Assembly (NCBI RefSeq): GCF_020379485.1
Contig: NC_063452.1
Span: forward strand, 31,519,608 to 31,583,607
Reading direction: 5' to 3'
DNA length: 64,000 bases
Source of the DNA: Brassica napus
Taxonomy: Eukaryota; Streptophyta; Magnoliopsida; Brassicales; Brassicaceae
Shown here piece after piece: positions 63,037 to 64,000 of the stretch; the first letter of the stretch is position 1; each line of letters opens with the position of its first letter. Both the position numbers and the translations under genes were made by a program. The notes under the pieces are model-generated. The model had not been told where the DNA came from. It searched no databases and saw only the letters and a program-made list of their open reading frames with translations.

Positions 63037-64000
<964 letters not shown>

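Overview
This is plant nuclear DNA, almost certainly from a member of the Brassicaceae. Two host genes with intact intron-exon structure closely resemble Arabidopsis proteins: a chloroplast J-domain protein of the NdhT type and a TVP38/TMEM64-type membrane protein. The transposon families fit too: DUF1985-ULP1 genes of the Kaonashi type, ATREP-like Helitrons, copia elements primed by tRNA-iMet, and CACTA elements ending in CACTACAAGAAAAC. The genus cannot be decided from the sequence alone. Most of the window is transposable-element DNA. I can support only three host protein genes, all on the minus strand: a small cysteine-rich secreted protein (5295-5648), NdhT (16680-17477) and the TVP38-like gene (25454-26755).

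Layout. 1-4700: a decayed minus-strand DUF1985 + Lys-rich linker + ULP1 (C48 cysteine protease) gene whose introns and flanks are filled with a short CTCAGCC-type repeat. 5768-9385: a complete copia-type retroelement with two ~615 bp LTRs, a 5 bp target duplication and a tRNA-iMet primer site, but coding only for gag-like protein (a TR-GAG-like non-autonomous element). 9905-12615: a truncated autonomous-type copia element (gag, protease, integrase). 12755-15420: two diverged inverted copies of a noncoding repeat flanking a ~1.4 kb Helitron that contains an RNase H-domain fragment. 16680-17848: NdhT with a small hairpin MITE near its 5' end. 18875-22990: an old CACTA element in reverse orientation. 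23000-25030: unassigned, retroelement-like. 25454-26755: TVP38-like gene. 28679-34070: nested LTR debris with four tandem segments of ~0.6-1.0 kb and long (CT)n tracts.

34696-64000 is the most unusual part: at least four head-to-tail units (8053, 6719, 7878 and >=6655 bp) of one CACTA (En/Spm) transposon. Each unit carries a TNPD-type transposase gene (Transposase-associated, TNP2, DUF4218 and DUF4216 regions) and a TNPA-type gene (proline-rich, Transposase_24-like, C-terminal coiled coil). At each junction only the 5' terminal repeat (CACTACAAG) is present; the expected inverted CTTGTAGTG end is absent. Only unit 4 has an intact TNPD (1142 aa predicted) and only unit 3 has a complete intact TNPA (451 aa predicted); units 1 and 2 are broken in both. 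Each unit also has TACGAGGAA/CGTCGTAAA motif arrays at both ends and upstream of TNPA, and a G-rich TTTCGGG/TTTGGGG telomere-like array between the two genes.

Exon boundaries were derived by hand from GT/AG sites and reading-frame continuity. Family assignments rest on recognised motifs, not on database searches.
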